A stretch of DNA of 64,000 bases from Gautieria morchelliformis (GCA_015179125.1 WHVA01000037.1:124001-188000), one strand, 5' to 3'; shown: positions 31,850-44,937, counted from the stretch's first letter. Numbers and translations are program-made. The notes: a model not told the origin generated them from the sequence alone.

Positions 31850-34650
31850 CACATAAAGAGCACGGACATCAACAAAAGAGAAGGGATACCCTTAATGAGG
31901 CCATTCAGGCGGTATGGCCTGATGAGAGACTTGAACTCCTCGCCCAACGACCCTACCAGCATAGATGGCTGGCCAGTTTCTTTCGATCCATCGAAACCTG
32001 AGCGATGGATGAAGGACTAGCAAAGGCTTGGTTAGCAATTGATTTAGTAACAGCTTGCCACATACCAATAGAGATAATATGCGGCTTTGAAAAGCGACGC
32101 TCGTTATACTGCGAGGTCATCTTTTCAACAGCCGCATCAATCATCCTTCATAGGTGCACATTCGAAGGCTCCTTGCACATGCGGGTCCAAGTAGATAGTA
32201 GTGAGTCGAATGCAGGGAGTACGCAGGCAAGAATAGGTGTGTGCTCGGTACACATGACGGCTTGTAAAGCATGAGCCGGCTGCGGGTATAATAAGCATGG
32301 CCCCTAGGTTAAACAAAGAACAGGACCTACCTCTAATATATTCTTTATGTCCTTCAGTACGGCCCATTCATTGTTGGTGAGTCGTTGCTTGAAGATGGTA
32401 CTCATGACCGGTGGCGAAATATAAACTTCACTTGCCTAATACGAACTTTAGCGTTTTCATACTCATCAATAGCATAATGACTTACCTGACGAAGATACAA
32501 TGCTCGTTCAATCATAAGATACGACGATCCCCATCGGGTTGGACTATCACAAATAAGGGTGAGATGTGCAAGCTGGTAAGATACCTGTTGAGCATCTAGC
32601 CAACGTTCTCGACGGTTGCCAGTTGTAACGATCTCCTTGAATTCTTCACGGCGGAGTTGGGAGGACCGAATCGTGTTAGCGATGTTACGAGTAATCACGA
32701 TGGATCACGCTGTAAAGCCTGTGTGGGTGTTTGACTAGAGGGGTTTACTGGGTCATGCTCAGTCAGATCAAACTCGCCAGTAGGGTTTTCCAAAGCCTCG
32801 GTACTTGTGCATTCTCGTAGCATTGCCGTCACAGTGACGTGTAGGCGATGTGGGAAGCATCTAAAGTTTATGATAATTAGAAAGAAAGCCAACATATAAT
32901 AATATTTTTACTTATATTATCTGTTGATTAGCACTATCAAAGTCTATGAACCGAGCCATTAGCAGGTGTTCGAAGTCTTGCATCATCGCAGCCATATTAG
33001 ATGCGCCGTCCGTAGTGATAAACATAATCTATACACATTTAGCCACAATATGATAAATGTGTGAGAAAATGACGCTCCTTGTCTGTTATGTTGACACGGT
33101 GAGGAGGCCCTTCACAAGATCCTGACCGAAATGGCGGCCAGGCATCGGAAGGAATACAATGAGAGCGGAATGTAGGGCCAGCTCTCCCCTGCCATCCAGT
33201 GAAGTTGAAATGGACCCACGACATAGGTAGTGAGCCGTTACGGCGCCATACGCACGCATGCTCTTGTCGTCCCATAAGTCCATCGTAAGTGATATCTTCC
33301 CCACTGATTGCTATATAAGATGTGTGAGCTTTTCATAGTCCTGTAGAGTTCATGAGAGAAATCACCGCTAGCTCTTTTTTGAGTTCCGTAAAATTATGCT
33401 CCCATGCCTTACCAATTAAACTCCGAATTGCTGTTCGGTGTGGGATATCGCAGCTTAGCATGGATTCTCGTAGCAGAAGTAGGAGATCACGGAATTCAGG
33501 GCATTCAATGACATTAATAGACTAAATGAGAATATTAATAAGTTTTGAAAGCTAAGTGTACCATATCTGACGTACCTGGTCATCTGCAACGATCCAGTTA
33601 ACTACTCGCTTTAAAGCGACCCGTTGAAAATGGAGGGCGTGGATCAGGTTGAGTGGTCACTTTTTCATTACTTTTGGGGAGAGCGAGAGATTTTATCTTA
33701 ATCGGCCAGTCATTCTCACAGCAAGCTTCGAGATACTCATACGCATGACATGCTTCAAGGTGCACACGCAGAGAACCGGTGCTCGCCGACGGCGAATACT
33801 CCACAGGTGGACTGCAAATTGTCAGACGTTATCTGAATAAACTGGTAAAAAACTCACTAGCACAATTTGCAAATAGTTTTGATTCCTTTGGCGATACTAC
33901 CTTTAACGAAAAACTGCCAAACGTCAGGCGCACCAGCTGCTGGTCTACGAGTTTGAGGTTGGTTGCTAATAGGGGACAATGGGATGCTTGTGAATGTACC
34001 CCTAGGTCGTCCAAAAGGGGAAGCAGGTGTTCGTACGATACGAGTGATAACAACGCGTTGTACAGATGCGGGAGGATCGGCATGTTGTTCGTTGGCTGGG
34101 GTTCTAGGCTGAGGTGGTGGTGGTGGAGTCCCATGTTGAGATAAGGGTGTTGTACCACCAAAAAAGACATCCATGTTGTGAGACTCGCGCTCCTCCTGGT
34201 TCCGTGCATGGCGGTCCTCGCGTTGCTTCTCATGTCGACGCCGAGATCGGTCCTCCAAAGTGCTGGTAGGTGGTTCGGGCCCAGGGTCCAATGCTGGTTG
34301 CTACCTTACCCTTTCCACCTCGGCCCCTGCCCCTGCCCCTGCCCCTGCCCCTGCCTCTTCCCCGAGTGACTGGACCTTCTATACTATGATCAACATTACT
34401 GTCGTCATCCTCTTGAATAAGGCGAAAGATGGCGTCCTCGTAGAGTGGCCGAGCCCTTGTATCGCGAAGTTTGGGGCCCATTGTTGGTATCTGAGACAAA
34501 GTAATGACTGGGAATACTTTATGGGAAGGGAAACTTACCGGTATATCGTATGTGTTTATAGCATTTGGCTGGCACTTTAGGGCGATAACTTGACGATAGA
34601 ATTGTATCGTACCCGTTAGAACAGGCTCGAATAAATCTGTTGACAACCCG
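31850..34650 (-). pseudogene. hAT-superfamily transposase, decayed, with BED zinc finger
   Basis: Minus strand. The N-terminus near 34490 reads MGPKLRDTRARPLYEDAIF followed by a (GR)n run from CCCCTG repeats. After a frame change come a proline-rich part and the BED finger: DVWQFFVKG, KTICKLC (to 33857), an intron of about 50 bp, then TGSLRVHLEACHAYE (33750). Further on are ISLTMDLWDDKSMRAYGAV and THYL-like sequence (33300), SPTRWGSSYLMIERALYLR (32540) and, near 32270-32030, TEHTPILACVLPAFDSLL with AAVEKMTSQYNERRFSKPH. The order BED, catalytic Asp region, TRW-S-Y-M--R, PILA--LPAF is that of hAT transposases. Several stops and shifts make it inactive. The dimerisation tail is not seen, so it is also truncated. 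Confidence 0.77.
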
Positions 34651-34848
34651 TTAACCTGTCACATGTGAAATGGTGCCACCACCGGTGCCCACTACTCCAG
34701 CGACTTACCTAGATGTCCATGCTCCATGGACCCGGAAATGTTTGTCAAGGTTCCCAATGGTCTGCTCCATCAGTAGGAGACTATAAGGAGAGTGGTTGTA
34801 AGGGACTGTAAGAAGTGCGACGAGGTTGGAGGAACACAGGGGCGAGGA

Positions 34849-35006
34849 TAACATAATCGGCTACACACTGGCTTAGCTGGCTTAACGCCGGCTTAAATGG
34901 TAACCGCCGTGGAGATAAGCCGGCTCCTAGGAATCGGCTTGGCTGAGCTAATATGCAGCTTGGCGTGCAGCTTAGCCAGAGCCGAGCCAAGCTGGCGGCA
35001 ACACTA
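34849..35006. mobile_element. Small MITE, copy 2 (inverted relative to 22338-22482)
   Basis: It ends GGCGGCAACACTA, the inverse of the TAGTGTTGCCGC start of copy 1. Its interior has the same AAGCCGGC, GGCTTGGC and CTTAGCCAGAGCCGAGCC words. It begins TAACATAATCGGCT, which resembles the inverse of the other end of copy 1. No target duplication was found. Confidence 0.5.
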
Positions 35007-36714
35007 GGTGCGTGGCCCTCACAATGGCCTTGGGGTCCAAGAATCCGAAAGCTTCAGGGTCTTCATTGTGGGATGAATCCCACCTGTTCCAGTTGTCTCA
35101 CATTCCACCCAGATGAGTGGCTGGGATCACGACCAAACCACCTGACCCATAAGAATTCTAGTCGGGTGGGGGGTGTGAATCCTTGACTTGAACGCAAAAT
35201 GATGTTGGCGTGAAACACGCCCAGTACGCGTGCATACCAGAAGGGATGCATCACTGTAGAATGACTATCTTCATTGGAAAATACCATGGCGTAGCACTTT
35301 GAGGTCTGAGGACTGATTATGTCCTGATCCCAACGCACATCATAAGTGGGTAAAGTTGGCCCGAAGGAAGGCGTGTTTGTAGATGCGATGGTGCTGGAAG
35401 AAAAGGGTTTCACGCACCTTTACAGAGAATTCCTGCTCCTCACTGGCCCCACCATGCCCATGGATGGGACAGCAGGTGATTTTTCAGTCTCACGGTAAAA
35501 TCCTAGCCTTCCACCAATCCCATCACATGGAAGTCCCACAGGAGTATTCAAGAACTCTCACATTTGTGGCTGGATCCTCAGCACATTGGGCCAACCAGTC
35601 CCCAAGATAAAGCGGGTTTCGTGGATCTTGCGCAATGTGATATGCTTGCGCAAGTGTGACAGGCTCAGATAGTTCAGTAGACCGACCTTCCAGCCCGACT
35701 TGGTGTTCAGGCACACTAATGTTCCCTGCTCCCAGTTTCTGGGCCCTGCGGTGGATCTGCGCTGTGCGTTGGTCAAGTTTGGTCAGTTGGTGCATGAACA
35801 TTGTCTTGCTCGACTGGTTTTGATATCGTGATTTGACTATGCGGTGAGACAGTTAGCCCTACATATGATATCTGTGTGTGAGTGTGGATGCTAGCCTTGT
35901 GCATGGCCTGACGTACTATTTGCGTTGAATATGAGTCTGTGGTGCCGAATTCCCGTATGTCCCATACATAGTGTCCCAGCGCGTGTAATTTGTAAGGCTT
36001 CAAGTTGAACGTCTGAGGCCGGTGTGTAGACTGGACAGAGGTGGTCATACCTACAGCCTGTTTACCCTTCGCCTGGCTCCCCACGTCTTTCCTGGCGGCC
36101 GCACAAGCACGTGCGGCTGCCTCCCGGGGGTCTCTCTAGTAGCAAACTGAGGACAGACCGTTTCTGAAAAGAAGCGGAGGGATTGGCCAAGTTGAACTGT
36201 TATTGCGTCAAGTCGGTCAAGTGTATCCTCCGTGTGCATGCGGAGTTTCGCTAGGCCATGCCACCAGGCTAAGATAAATAATAAATTCTGGACGTGCCCG
36301 TTCCATGGCTCAGGCAGAAGCCCTTCCAATGCAGGCATAGGACACTATATACATGTTAAGAGGTATGGATACATCTGTGGTGAATGACCTGCCTGTAATA
36401 TGTCTTCAAAATCCTGGGCCTCCAGTTTCTTCATGTCTCCAACATTGTGCGCAAAGCGGCGCACGTGGCTTGACCAAAGTTAGGGATTGCACAGAACCTT
36501 AACAAATATTAGGAACAAGTTAACTTGCTGGGAGGTGGGAACCTACCATTCGTGGAGCTCCTGCCTGTGCTGTGCCCTCACTGTCCAAGATCCGAACTAG
36601 GTGTGTGAAGAGCGCCTTCCACACCCCAAGCTCTACCTCGTGCATGAGATCGCACGTCAGCATTTGAAAAAAAATTGAAATCGGCCCCAGAGAGGACCTG
36701 CGAGAACACATTCT

Positions 36715-37114
36715 CACTGCAGGCATAGAGAAGTTTTCTTGCCTGAAAAACTGTTCAAAAAACTGTAAAGATTTTCCAAATATTTATAGAGTTTTTTATG
36801 TAAAAAAAACTATAATAAAATTTTGTGTTTTTATTCGAATTTGTTGAGCAAGAAAATTGTTAAAATAATCAAAGTTTTTTGCAGAGTTTTTTATGGGTTT
36901 CTTTGTGTTTTCACAAAGAAACTTATAAAAACACACAAAAAACCCTGCAAAAAACTTTAAATTTTTTTACAATTTTCTTGCTCAACAAATTCTAACAAAA
37001 ACACAAAATTTTGTTAAAGTTTTTTTACATTAAAAACACTAAAAAAATTTGGAATACCTTTACAGGTTTTTTGAACAGTTTTTCAGACCAGAAAAATTTT
37101 ACATGCCTCCAGTG
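36715..37114. mobile_element. 400-bp fold-back MITE with CACTG ends and 3-bp duplication
   Basis: The left end is CACTGCAGGCAT, the right end ATGCCTCCAGTG. The two halves are imperfect inverse complements over almost the entire length, turning around near 36915 (GGGTTTCTTTGTG / CACAAAGAAAC). TCT flanks both sides (36712-36714 and 37115-37117). CACTR ends with a 3-bp duplication fit a CACTA-type non-autonomous element. On removal of the element and one TCT, the Plavaka coding sequence (minus strand) is contiguous into NVFSQVL and FNFFQML-like sequence, confirming the insertion. Confidence 0.85.
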
Positions 37115-37829
37115 TCTATAGGAATATCTGTGTCAACTGATGGTTATGATAATGTGCAAAAGCCCCAATCTTTGTTGGTGTGAGTGAGTATGGCTTGAGA
37201 AGTGCATCCACAGCCTCACTGTTGACTACATACCCATCCTCGTAAATAATACGACGTGCTGTTTCCACATTGTAACAGCGCTCATCACTATCAGCCCGTA
37301 AGTTATCTCGCGTCCGACGATCCCTCGCTGTGCCGAGTCTGCATATATCCTCTTTACATGCCATACAACGTGGACAGGGACAGTGTCCCAAATCCCTGAT
37401 GCATGTGGGCAGGACCCTGATGCGAGTAAGGTTAACCTGAGGCACTGCATCTGTAGTAGACTCACTTCTCTGGATAATCAGCAGACCATGTGAATATACA
37501 GGGAATATCCAACAAGTCACTCCATCGTAACACTTGATCAACATCCTGTTTTTCCATGCCTCAATAAACTCCTCATCAAACAGAACCCTTAGTGCAGCAT
37601 AGTAAATCTCCCGATGGCAATGTGTCATTAAGGGATCCAGTGCAGGCCCGAATGAAGTCTTGAATACTGTCAGGAAGCTGGATCTTCGCTTAGAGTCAAT
37701 CATACCAAAAAAAAAGTTGCGCACCCCTGGCAAATAGGCCACATGATGACATGCCTGGGCTGACGGTTTACACTGCAACCACTTGGACTGATTACCAAAG
37801 GTGGTTGTTCGGAAACTATAAGAAGTATC

Positions 37830-38465
37830 AAACTCTAATATCTCCTTAAGATCATTAAATACTTGGGGTCTATTCTAAACATAATTTGGATTTAAAACTT
37901 TTGGATTTTTAAAACTTATTTGTACATCATGAAACAAAGCATCTTTTAAGAGATGAATAGATTATGGAGCACTGTGGTGAGTTCGAACTTTAAGAATTTT
38001 ACAAGGTAGACTCCCTTAGATAGTACATTCATACACGTGTATGCCATTGACACCTTTAAATACATACGTGTTACCTCGGAATCGGTGAGTTAACTAGAAT
38101 ATATTTCTACTTGATTCAACATACTAAGAATACCTGGGCGGGTTTACTTATTAGGAAGGTTGTAGCATGAAAATCTCCAATAATATCTACATATTTTACA
38201 TGGAAAGAGCTGCAGTTTAGTTTTTAAAAAATGGGGTACCAACAAAAGTATTAACAGATATCTATAAACAGAAGGAAATCATATACAATGGATTCTATTA
38301 CATGACCTTTAATTGTTAGCATGTAACATGGAGAACTATTTCCCAGAACTGCTTTTCAATGATGAGAAAAGATATCACTATTTAAAGATGGAGTTTTATG
38401 GGAACATCACTTATTAGTAAACATCTGATATTATAGTAATTCCAAACACCCTCCAAAGAATAAAT
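37830..38465. other. AT-rich insert inside the Plavaka transposase
   Basis: The transposase sequence stops after FWSDATHLAQFG (minus strand) and resumes at FGNQSKW. These are adjacent in the family apart from a few residues. The material between is AT-rich, without open frames. Its ends are not resolved. Confidence 0.5.
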
Positions 38466-40069
38466 AGACCGGCCATGGCTTTGCCTGACCGAACTGGGCC
38501 AGATGTGTGGCATCGGACCAAAACATCAACGCGGCCAGTCACCTAAGGTAGTTGTCGCCTTCCTGAAACACAAGAGGGTTATGTGGAACAAACTAGAACT
38601 AGTACTTTAGCTTTGTTGGCTGACTTGAAAGAATCTATTTCGAAAATGCAAAAATATCGCACAAGTTCAGATGAAAAATCAGCTGAATCTTCTACTTCAT
38701 GCGGTAGATTCTGGATTGCTTCGTGTTCCCGGAGCCATGCATCTGAGTTATATAGCTCATCTCGAACGCGCTGGAGCTTTGCAGTTCCATCTTCCAAAAT
38801 TGCTTGAAAGGATTAAAATGGAAAAACTAAGCTGCTGGGTCGTCCTCAAATACTGACCGAATAAGTGCCGGCACAGAATGATGCCATAACCCCGGGATAT
38901 CAAAAGATTGCCTGATCTCATACTGCTGGCTCCTGGCAGCTTTTTTCTTGACTCCGGTTGGAATGTCAATGCTTAGGGTCATTTCTTTCCAACCCTCACC
39001 CCCATATGGCTTGTCTCCTGTCTCCCTCGCAAGCAACTCGTCAATATCATCCCATCTGACGCCTTCCAGGTTTCGGACATCAAAATCAGGCGACAGTAGG
39101 ACATTTCTGACAAGGTCCTTGAAGCCGGCCTTGGATTTGGTATCCCGCTTCCCCAGAACCAGCTTCCAAGACGCCAGGAGCTGGTGTTAGGATATGGCCA
39201 CAGCGAGTCATAGAGAGAAGGTGGCCGCGACGCCTGAGGAGGTGTATGCGCAGCAACCTCACCGGAAGCCATGTATTCATCAGGAATACGACTGGGTCGT
39301 CCATAATACCAACATGAGAGACCGAAAGTGTTCACGGCTGTGCGGATGGTCTCAGTCAAAAGCACTCGCACATGGGGGCCAATCTGTAGAAAGCGACGGG
39401 GAGCCACGATGTCAGTCGGATCAACCTCCTCAGGAAGGGGTTCGATTGGTGGGGGTAGTGGAGCCGGCCCATCTGGAAGCACATCTTGCCGTAGCTTAGG
39501 AGCAAGCTTCTTCTTGCACTTGCCTCGACCCATGGCCTCTTCGGCTGATATTGGTTCATCCAGGAGCCCACTAATAGATTCTTGCATCTATCTCAGATGT
39601 TATCCAAGAGCCTTCTGCACCCGAGGAAATTACAGTACTTACCTCTATAGCAGCAGACTCAGGGGCCATGACCTCATGCGCTCCTTCACGTGCCGAGGAT
39701 GAGGCCTCAGTTGGACCTGCCGATGTCAGGTCCAACTGAGGGCTCTTTCTATGGGGTGGAGAGCGGGATCTCTGGGACGAGCGACCCTTCCGAGTCCGGA
39801 GTTTCTTCTCTGTCCGATAGCGGGTGGCACGAACCTCAGCACAGTTGCGCTCATGCTTCGTCAGGTCTGACTGCCGAATATATGGGCGCTGACAGCCTGA
39901 ACAGGTGATTGGCATGGGTCTGCCTTGAAAGCAGGTCGGATGAGTGGGGACAGTCACGGTACTTCAAGGACTCGATAATTGGGGTGCATTGGAAAGCGAC
40001 CATGACCTCGATCAAGACACTGACCGACTCGGCGTAATAATAGCGCGTGATTTACTAGCCACCATTGAC

Positions 40070-40124
40070 CGCCGACTCCTGCGAGTGCCACTATTGGCCA
40101 TATTTGCACTCGCAGGAGTCGGCG
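40070..40124. repeat. Perfect 19-bp hairpin
   Basis: CGCCGACTCCTGCGAGTGC (40070-40088) and its exact inverse GCACTCGCAGGAGTCGGCG (40106-40124) flank a 17-base loop. Possible MITE core or structured RNA; nothing else known. Confidence 0.75.
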
Positions 40125-40377
40125 ATCGTGATGGACTCCAGCCCGTTGCACGCCAGGGGGCATGGGGTATCACTAAGGCCGCGGGATCCCAATGGGGTGG
40201 CCATGGCCCATACTTCAGCATAGTGAGATCAGCATAGGTTATTCTGATCACAAGACATCAGGTTGTCAGGCGGCCTCCCATGACCTACCACTATGAAGCT
40301 AGATTCCAACCGATTAGTGTCGATCACCAAAGTGCGTATTCCTGGGGCCGGTAGGCCCAGTGTCACCAGGAGTGACG

Positions 40378-40414
40378 ATGTCACACCGCCGACCGCGCTG
40401 CGGCGGTGTGACAT
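40378..40414. repeat. Perfect 14-bp GC-rich hairpin
   Basis: ATGTCACACCGCCG (40378-40391) pairs with CGGCGGTGTGACAT (40401-40414) around a 9-base loop. It stands 250 bp from the 19-bp hairpin. Confidence 0.75.
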
Positions 40415-41204
40415 GTCGCCATTGTAATATCATACTAAACAAAACTGCAACCACGTGGCAGATCACCTCAGTGACAGGGCCCAGCCGGCACCGCTCTACA
40501 TCACCGATACACCGAATGCACAATATCGCGGTTACTATGTCGTTGTGCTCCATGTTTAAATTCGATAGTCTCTTCATACGACCGCTTCTCACGTCATACA
40601 GGACATGCCGCCAAACTGAGAAACGTCTTGTGTCCCCATATCCATCATCGCTATAGAATTACAACCACGTGCCAACACTGGGCATTGAGCTAGACAGCCT
40701 AGATCTCTCATATCATCTCGTTTCCTGGTGTTCTCACCTTGGTAAGCAACACGCCGCAGATGCGACATCTTGATACACATCAGTGAGCTGTGTCTCAGTT
40801 GGTTTTCATGTGGTGTTGCGCTGACAGTCGTCAATGAGTGCCCAGTGTGCCTACACGATAAGTTTTTATGGACCTTGGGTTCCATTCCGCCCAATCGGAT
40901 GTAATGACCAATTCCTGGCAAGAACGCAAGCGTCAATTACTCGCCCGTGCCCATCTGATGCCATCATGCTTCGACGTTGTATTGGTAACGTTAATTCTTT
41001 TACATACAATGTTCGTTCATCAGACTACCCCCTTGTAAATTGTGTCATGCTTCGGCACTGATATAGGATGCTGTGAATCTGTTGACTTAGCAGTACCCAT
41101 GTCCAGAATCTTATATACACACTTTCGCGATCTGCTACTCGTCCCCCACATCGCTACGCAAAACTTGGTCCCTCGTCTGCATCCCAGCTTTTCTTTCTTA
41201 TATC

Positions 41205-42946
41205 ATGTCTCAGGCGGACCCCTCGTCTGAAATACAGGTAGTATCGGACAGGTCCGTACTTACTACATTGAGTGCGATGCAAAACAACTTACCTGAACTA
41301 GCTTTGCGTTCAACTCTGCCGCCTTCGCGGGGCTTGGTATGTGTACATCTCCCATCTAATTCGACGACTTTTATACCTGGTTACACAGCACTACTTTTCT
41401 TCGACACGCTCCTCACACTGCCATCTGAGATCAGGCACATTTGGTGCAAGACTTTCAGGCTCGGGACCATTCTTTATTTACTTGCTCGTTACATGCCCTT
41501 GGTTTCGCTTCTTGTTGAGATATATGGTAACTTATCTAACATTTCCGCTGAGGTGCATTACGTCTATGGTTCTCATGTGTAACAGCCCTACTGATATGAA
41601 TGAGCATCTAGTATGACTTTCATGCCTCACACAAAAGCAACCTAGAGACTCATATCTTTGTAGGAAATGTAATGCTATCGGTCACCTTGGTGGTACTTGC
41701 ACTGTTCTTTCTCTCATTGGAATACAGGGTGAGGGACTATACTTCTCAAGTAGAAAGATCAACACAATTTACTTGTCTAGGCCTACTGCTAGCTCGCACC
41801 TATGCTATTTCCCTTCAGAATCAAAGAGTGTTGGGTACTCTTGGGGTGCTTATTCTTGGTGCTATTATCATTAAAGTCGTATGTCCCTGTGTAGACTTTG
41901 TATAAATAGCATAAATTGATTTCACTGAATATAGTACCTCTTTGTTTTGGACAACTGCAATATCACTAGTCCACAAGTTAATAGGTTGACTTTGTCAGTA
42001 CTGACTAGGACTTTTGGCTTAGATTTATACTAACAAATTCTTCAGGGGTAAGATCTAGTGGTCTGTATTTGTCCGATTTGTCCCTGAATACCTTTGACAG
42101 TGGACACCATCAGTGGTGTTACTGTAATCCTTTTTGACACTGGAGTTGTGATAGTAACCATTCTGAGCTCAATTCAAACCCTGAGGCTTTGGCAGAAAGG
42201 TGATATTTGGGTTAAGAAATCTTTCATTAGTCTAGTAATATACCAAGGTGAGCATACAACACATTGCATATATATATGGACATATCACTAATATCAGGTA
42301 AGGCTTTGTCAGATATGGGTATGGAATATTATTCTTATGATATTTCATATGTCTGATTCATATTCAGATTCGTGCTTACTATTACTGTAGCTGGTGCTAT
42401 CACATCTAAGGTCTTGTTACTTATAAACCTGTTAAGCTCTGAGAGCTTACTCTGTCTTCATTTACATTCAGGTATTGAGGGTATGTAAGGCATTGATCTT
42501 GATAATAAAAGTGGCTAATTTCAGCTCCTTTGTTGTATAAGCCAAGCCTTCGTGGGATCTTAAGCCCTCTTCAGAACAGGTAGATTTCCAGTGAGAAAGA
42601 CATGTGATTGTACTAATGATGCACATACAGCTTGTCAGCAATTATCATCTGCCGCTTTCACCTAGCTCTCAGAGAGAGACACTCTCAACTTGATGGCCCC
42701 TCATCATCCACTCTTTTATTCTCCACCATCCAAGTGGCCAGACAAAGTGTTCACAATGCCATAGTGGCTGAATTTGGGAACCCACAGGCTTTTAGTGCCA
42801 AGACCTTGCAAACCAATGTGGCTGATCAGGGAAGCCAGCAGTTGGAAGAGGCCATGTCAGCTGGGATAGAGTTAGAGGAGTTCCCCATGGCAACTGGATA
42901 TTCTGGAACTGTAGAACTGGTGGGGCCTGTTGTGTCCAGTGAGTGA
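41205..42946 (+). CDS. DUF6533-type multi-pass membrane protein, best preserved copy
   Basis: The ATG at 41205 opens MSQADPSSEIQ. The conserved N-terminal block YTALLFFDTLLTLPSEIRHI, FRLGTILYLLARYMPL is the DUF6533 signature (first two membrane helices), followed by NLSNISAEV. Later exons, which I can place but not join base by base, include TFTCLGLLLARTYAI-like sequence with LGTLGVLILGAII (41760-41880), further hydrophobic segments at 42100-42200, and a C-terminal exon 42632-42946 (IICRFHLALRERHS, VHNAIVAEFGNP). Proteins of this family in basidiomycetes have several membrane spans and unknown function. A TGA after NEHLV (41611) would have to lie in an intron. About 100 bp upstream is conserved with the paralogue at 63.1 kb, including CTTATATA. 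Whether it is functional is open. Confidence 0.6.
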
Positions 42947-42969
42947 TTTGATCTCCATCATGCCCTGAT

Positions 42970-43628
42970 TAATAATAGCTCAGTAGGTTCTGGAAGAATG
43001 GCAGAGGCTTAAGGATAGCATGCAAGCTTATGCATCATAGCTGCAATTTCAATGCAATCCCCAAACCAATCAAGATGCAGCAACTTACATTAACCATCCT
43101 GTTCTTGAGTGTGGGAGATGGCCACATCGAAACTGTATCCAATGTCCCTCCTAGGACATTTGCCTGAGTAGCAGGAGTCATCAGACAGTGTTTGTTTCAT
43201 GCCAGACTCCAATGTATGCAACCACGATTCAAGACCTGGGCATATGATGCTCACCGTCTCCCGTGGCTCTGGATTTTACTTGTTTATTCATCGGCGGAAC
43301 CCATTGGATACATGTTGAGACCCAGATGTCACTAAAAGACAACCTTTCAAAGTGTCCTTGGACAACTGTGACTATTCCATCATGCCTATGACCCTGAGCT
43401 ACATATTGAGGACACTTTCTGCACCAAACTGGTGTTACCGTGGGTGACAAACCGGCTTACAATAGGAAAGTTCAAGCTCAAAATTTTCTATCACTTATAA
43501 ACTAAATACACGAGGACATTGTTGATCTGAACTGAGACCGTAAGGGATGAATTGGCGTGACTAGTTTACTAATATATTTGGTGAACTGGTCCGCTTCATC
43601 GGAACAAGTGGTGAAATTTGACAAGAGC
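42970..43628. other. Repeat shared with 19577-19655; otherwise no gene
   Basis: GAGGCTTAAGGATA-CATGCAAGCT...ATCATAGCTGCAATTT at about 43005-43075 recurs near 19577-19640 beside another DUF6533 fragment. A minus-strand frame at 43450-43229 (WCRKCPQYVAQGHRHDGIVT) is open but unrecognised. Confidence 0.4.
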
Positions 43629-44937
43629 TTATATGGCCAAACAGGAAGACCTGTGTGCAGTTACGTGTTGCAGCAATGGTAAAGAAGGCGTCAAGGTTGG
43701 TGCTGTGGCTATGAGCACATCTTCAGTTGGATTGGGGTACAGTGACCACACGGTATTGTTGATGAAGTTGGTGTATAGCAGGCAGAATTGGCCAGCTAAG
43801 CTTGGCTGACATAGGATTAGGCACATAATCTCCAATTCCATGGTTTGCTCCAGGCTCACGAGGGTGGGCTGCAAATATTGGTTCAACATTGACATCTCCT
43901 AGAGATATTGAGTGGTTGGCATGGAAGAAGCCATTGGGATAACGGCTGTTCTGGAAGAAGCTGCATGCTGTGGTCATGTCCAGCTGCATATCTGAGACAC
44001 TACCATCCATGAAGAAAATCAGTTGGAAGATGGACTTGGCATATGCTGTAAAGAAGGGTGGTGAAACGAAGGAAAAGTTGGGGTTGGTTGTGACCAAATC
44101 CTGTATACGCTGGAACCTCTACTCTCCTGCCACAGTAAAGTTGTATTTCCCACCCCCAAAGTGCTCACTAAAGTTTGAGAAATTTAGGCATGGTGTCAGT
44201 GACTCAGCAGGCAAAGGGGGGGTGGGGTTTAAATATTCACTTCCTCGAACAGTGTCTCATTGAAACTGAAGTTGCTTCTGAAAAACGCCCCACCTGAAGA
44301 GTACTATCAGCCTATGAGTATTCAACAAACTTTTGTTGGTATCGAGAATAGAATTGAAAGTAATGTGATTCAATCTCTGAACGTGAGATAAATCGAGTGG
44401 AAAACGGAAATAGCAAGAATATCTGCACATACAACTAAGTATATGTGTCTTATGATAAATGCTATCAAGAGCTAGCTAATATGATGTAGAGTAAATAGAG
44501 TTGGATTTCACTACTGTGATATGGTACACAAAACTAGCTATTTATCTGACAATGCTAGGACTTGGCGTTCCTAATACTCGTGGAAAGGGGAACAATGGTA
44601 AGGTGAAATGGGGGGGACGGCGCATGGACGTTGATAGGAGTGTCAACGAATATTGTACAGAAACGGTTGGAGTGTAAAGCATAAGTGGTGAAAGGAAACG
44701 GGTTTTGGAAGTGGATAGGGGACGTGGTCTAGCTACAGACAGGGTCGGCTCATCGCGTCGCGTCCCTTGATCGGGTCACGTGACTTTGGGATGTGTGCCA
44801 CTCAGGTCGGGCTTGGCGTGCTTGGGTAGGGTCTATAGGGGTGTTACAGACTATTGTAGCGTATGGTGTGTGTTCACGTGATATTGGGGTGATCGGAGGT
44901 GTGGATTGGGTTGGGTTGAGTGGGTATGTTTGGGTTC

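Larger units (their letters stand above)
35063..39957 (-). pseudogene. Plavaka-type transposase (KDZ/CACTA-related), decayed and interrupted
   Basis: Minus strand, in order: N-terminal C2H2-like finger ITCSGCQRPYIRQSDLTKHE (39900); FGLSCWYYGRPSRIPDE (39330); DELYNSDAWLREHEAIQNLP (38750); ALMFWSDATHLAQFG (38500); FGNQSKWLQCKPSAQACHH (37800); HREIYYAALRVLFDEEFIEA; DLGHCPCPRC (37390); FFQMLTCDLMHEVELGVWK with FTHLVRIL (36650); EGLLPEPWNGHVQNLLFIL, WHGLAKLRMHTEDTLDRLD (36250); YKLHALGHYVWDIREFGTTD (35990); and HPFWYARVLGVFHANI, EFLWVRWFG (35200). This is the complete domain series of basidiomycete Plavaka transposases. Stops, shifts, a 400-bp MITE (36715-37114) and an AT-rich insert of about 0.65 kb (about 37830-38465) inactivate it. 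I could not define terminal repeats. Confidence 0.83.
39958..41204. other. No gene; hairpin-rich non-coding region
   Basis: This stretch holds two strong hairpins (separate entries), and its last 100 bp (41100-41204) is the promoter-side sequence shared with the DUF6533 copy at 63.1 kb. No coding frame is supported. Confidence 0.45.

Noticed and set aside
41340-41393. 52-bp intron (GTATGTG...ACACAG) in the DUF6533 genes
   Set aside because: The splice signals look good, but removing it shifts the frame. All three copies keep the unspliced frame open through YTALLF-DTLLTLPSEI.
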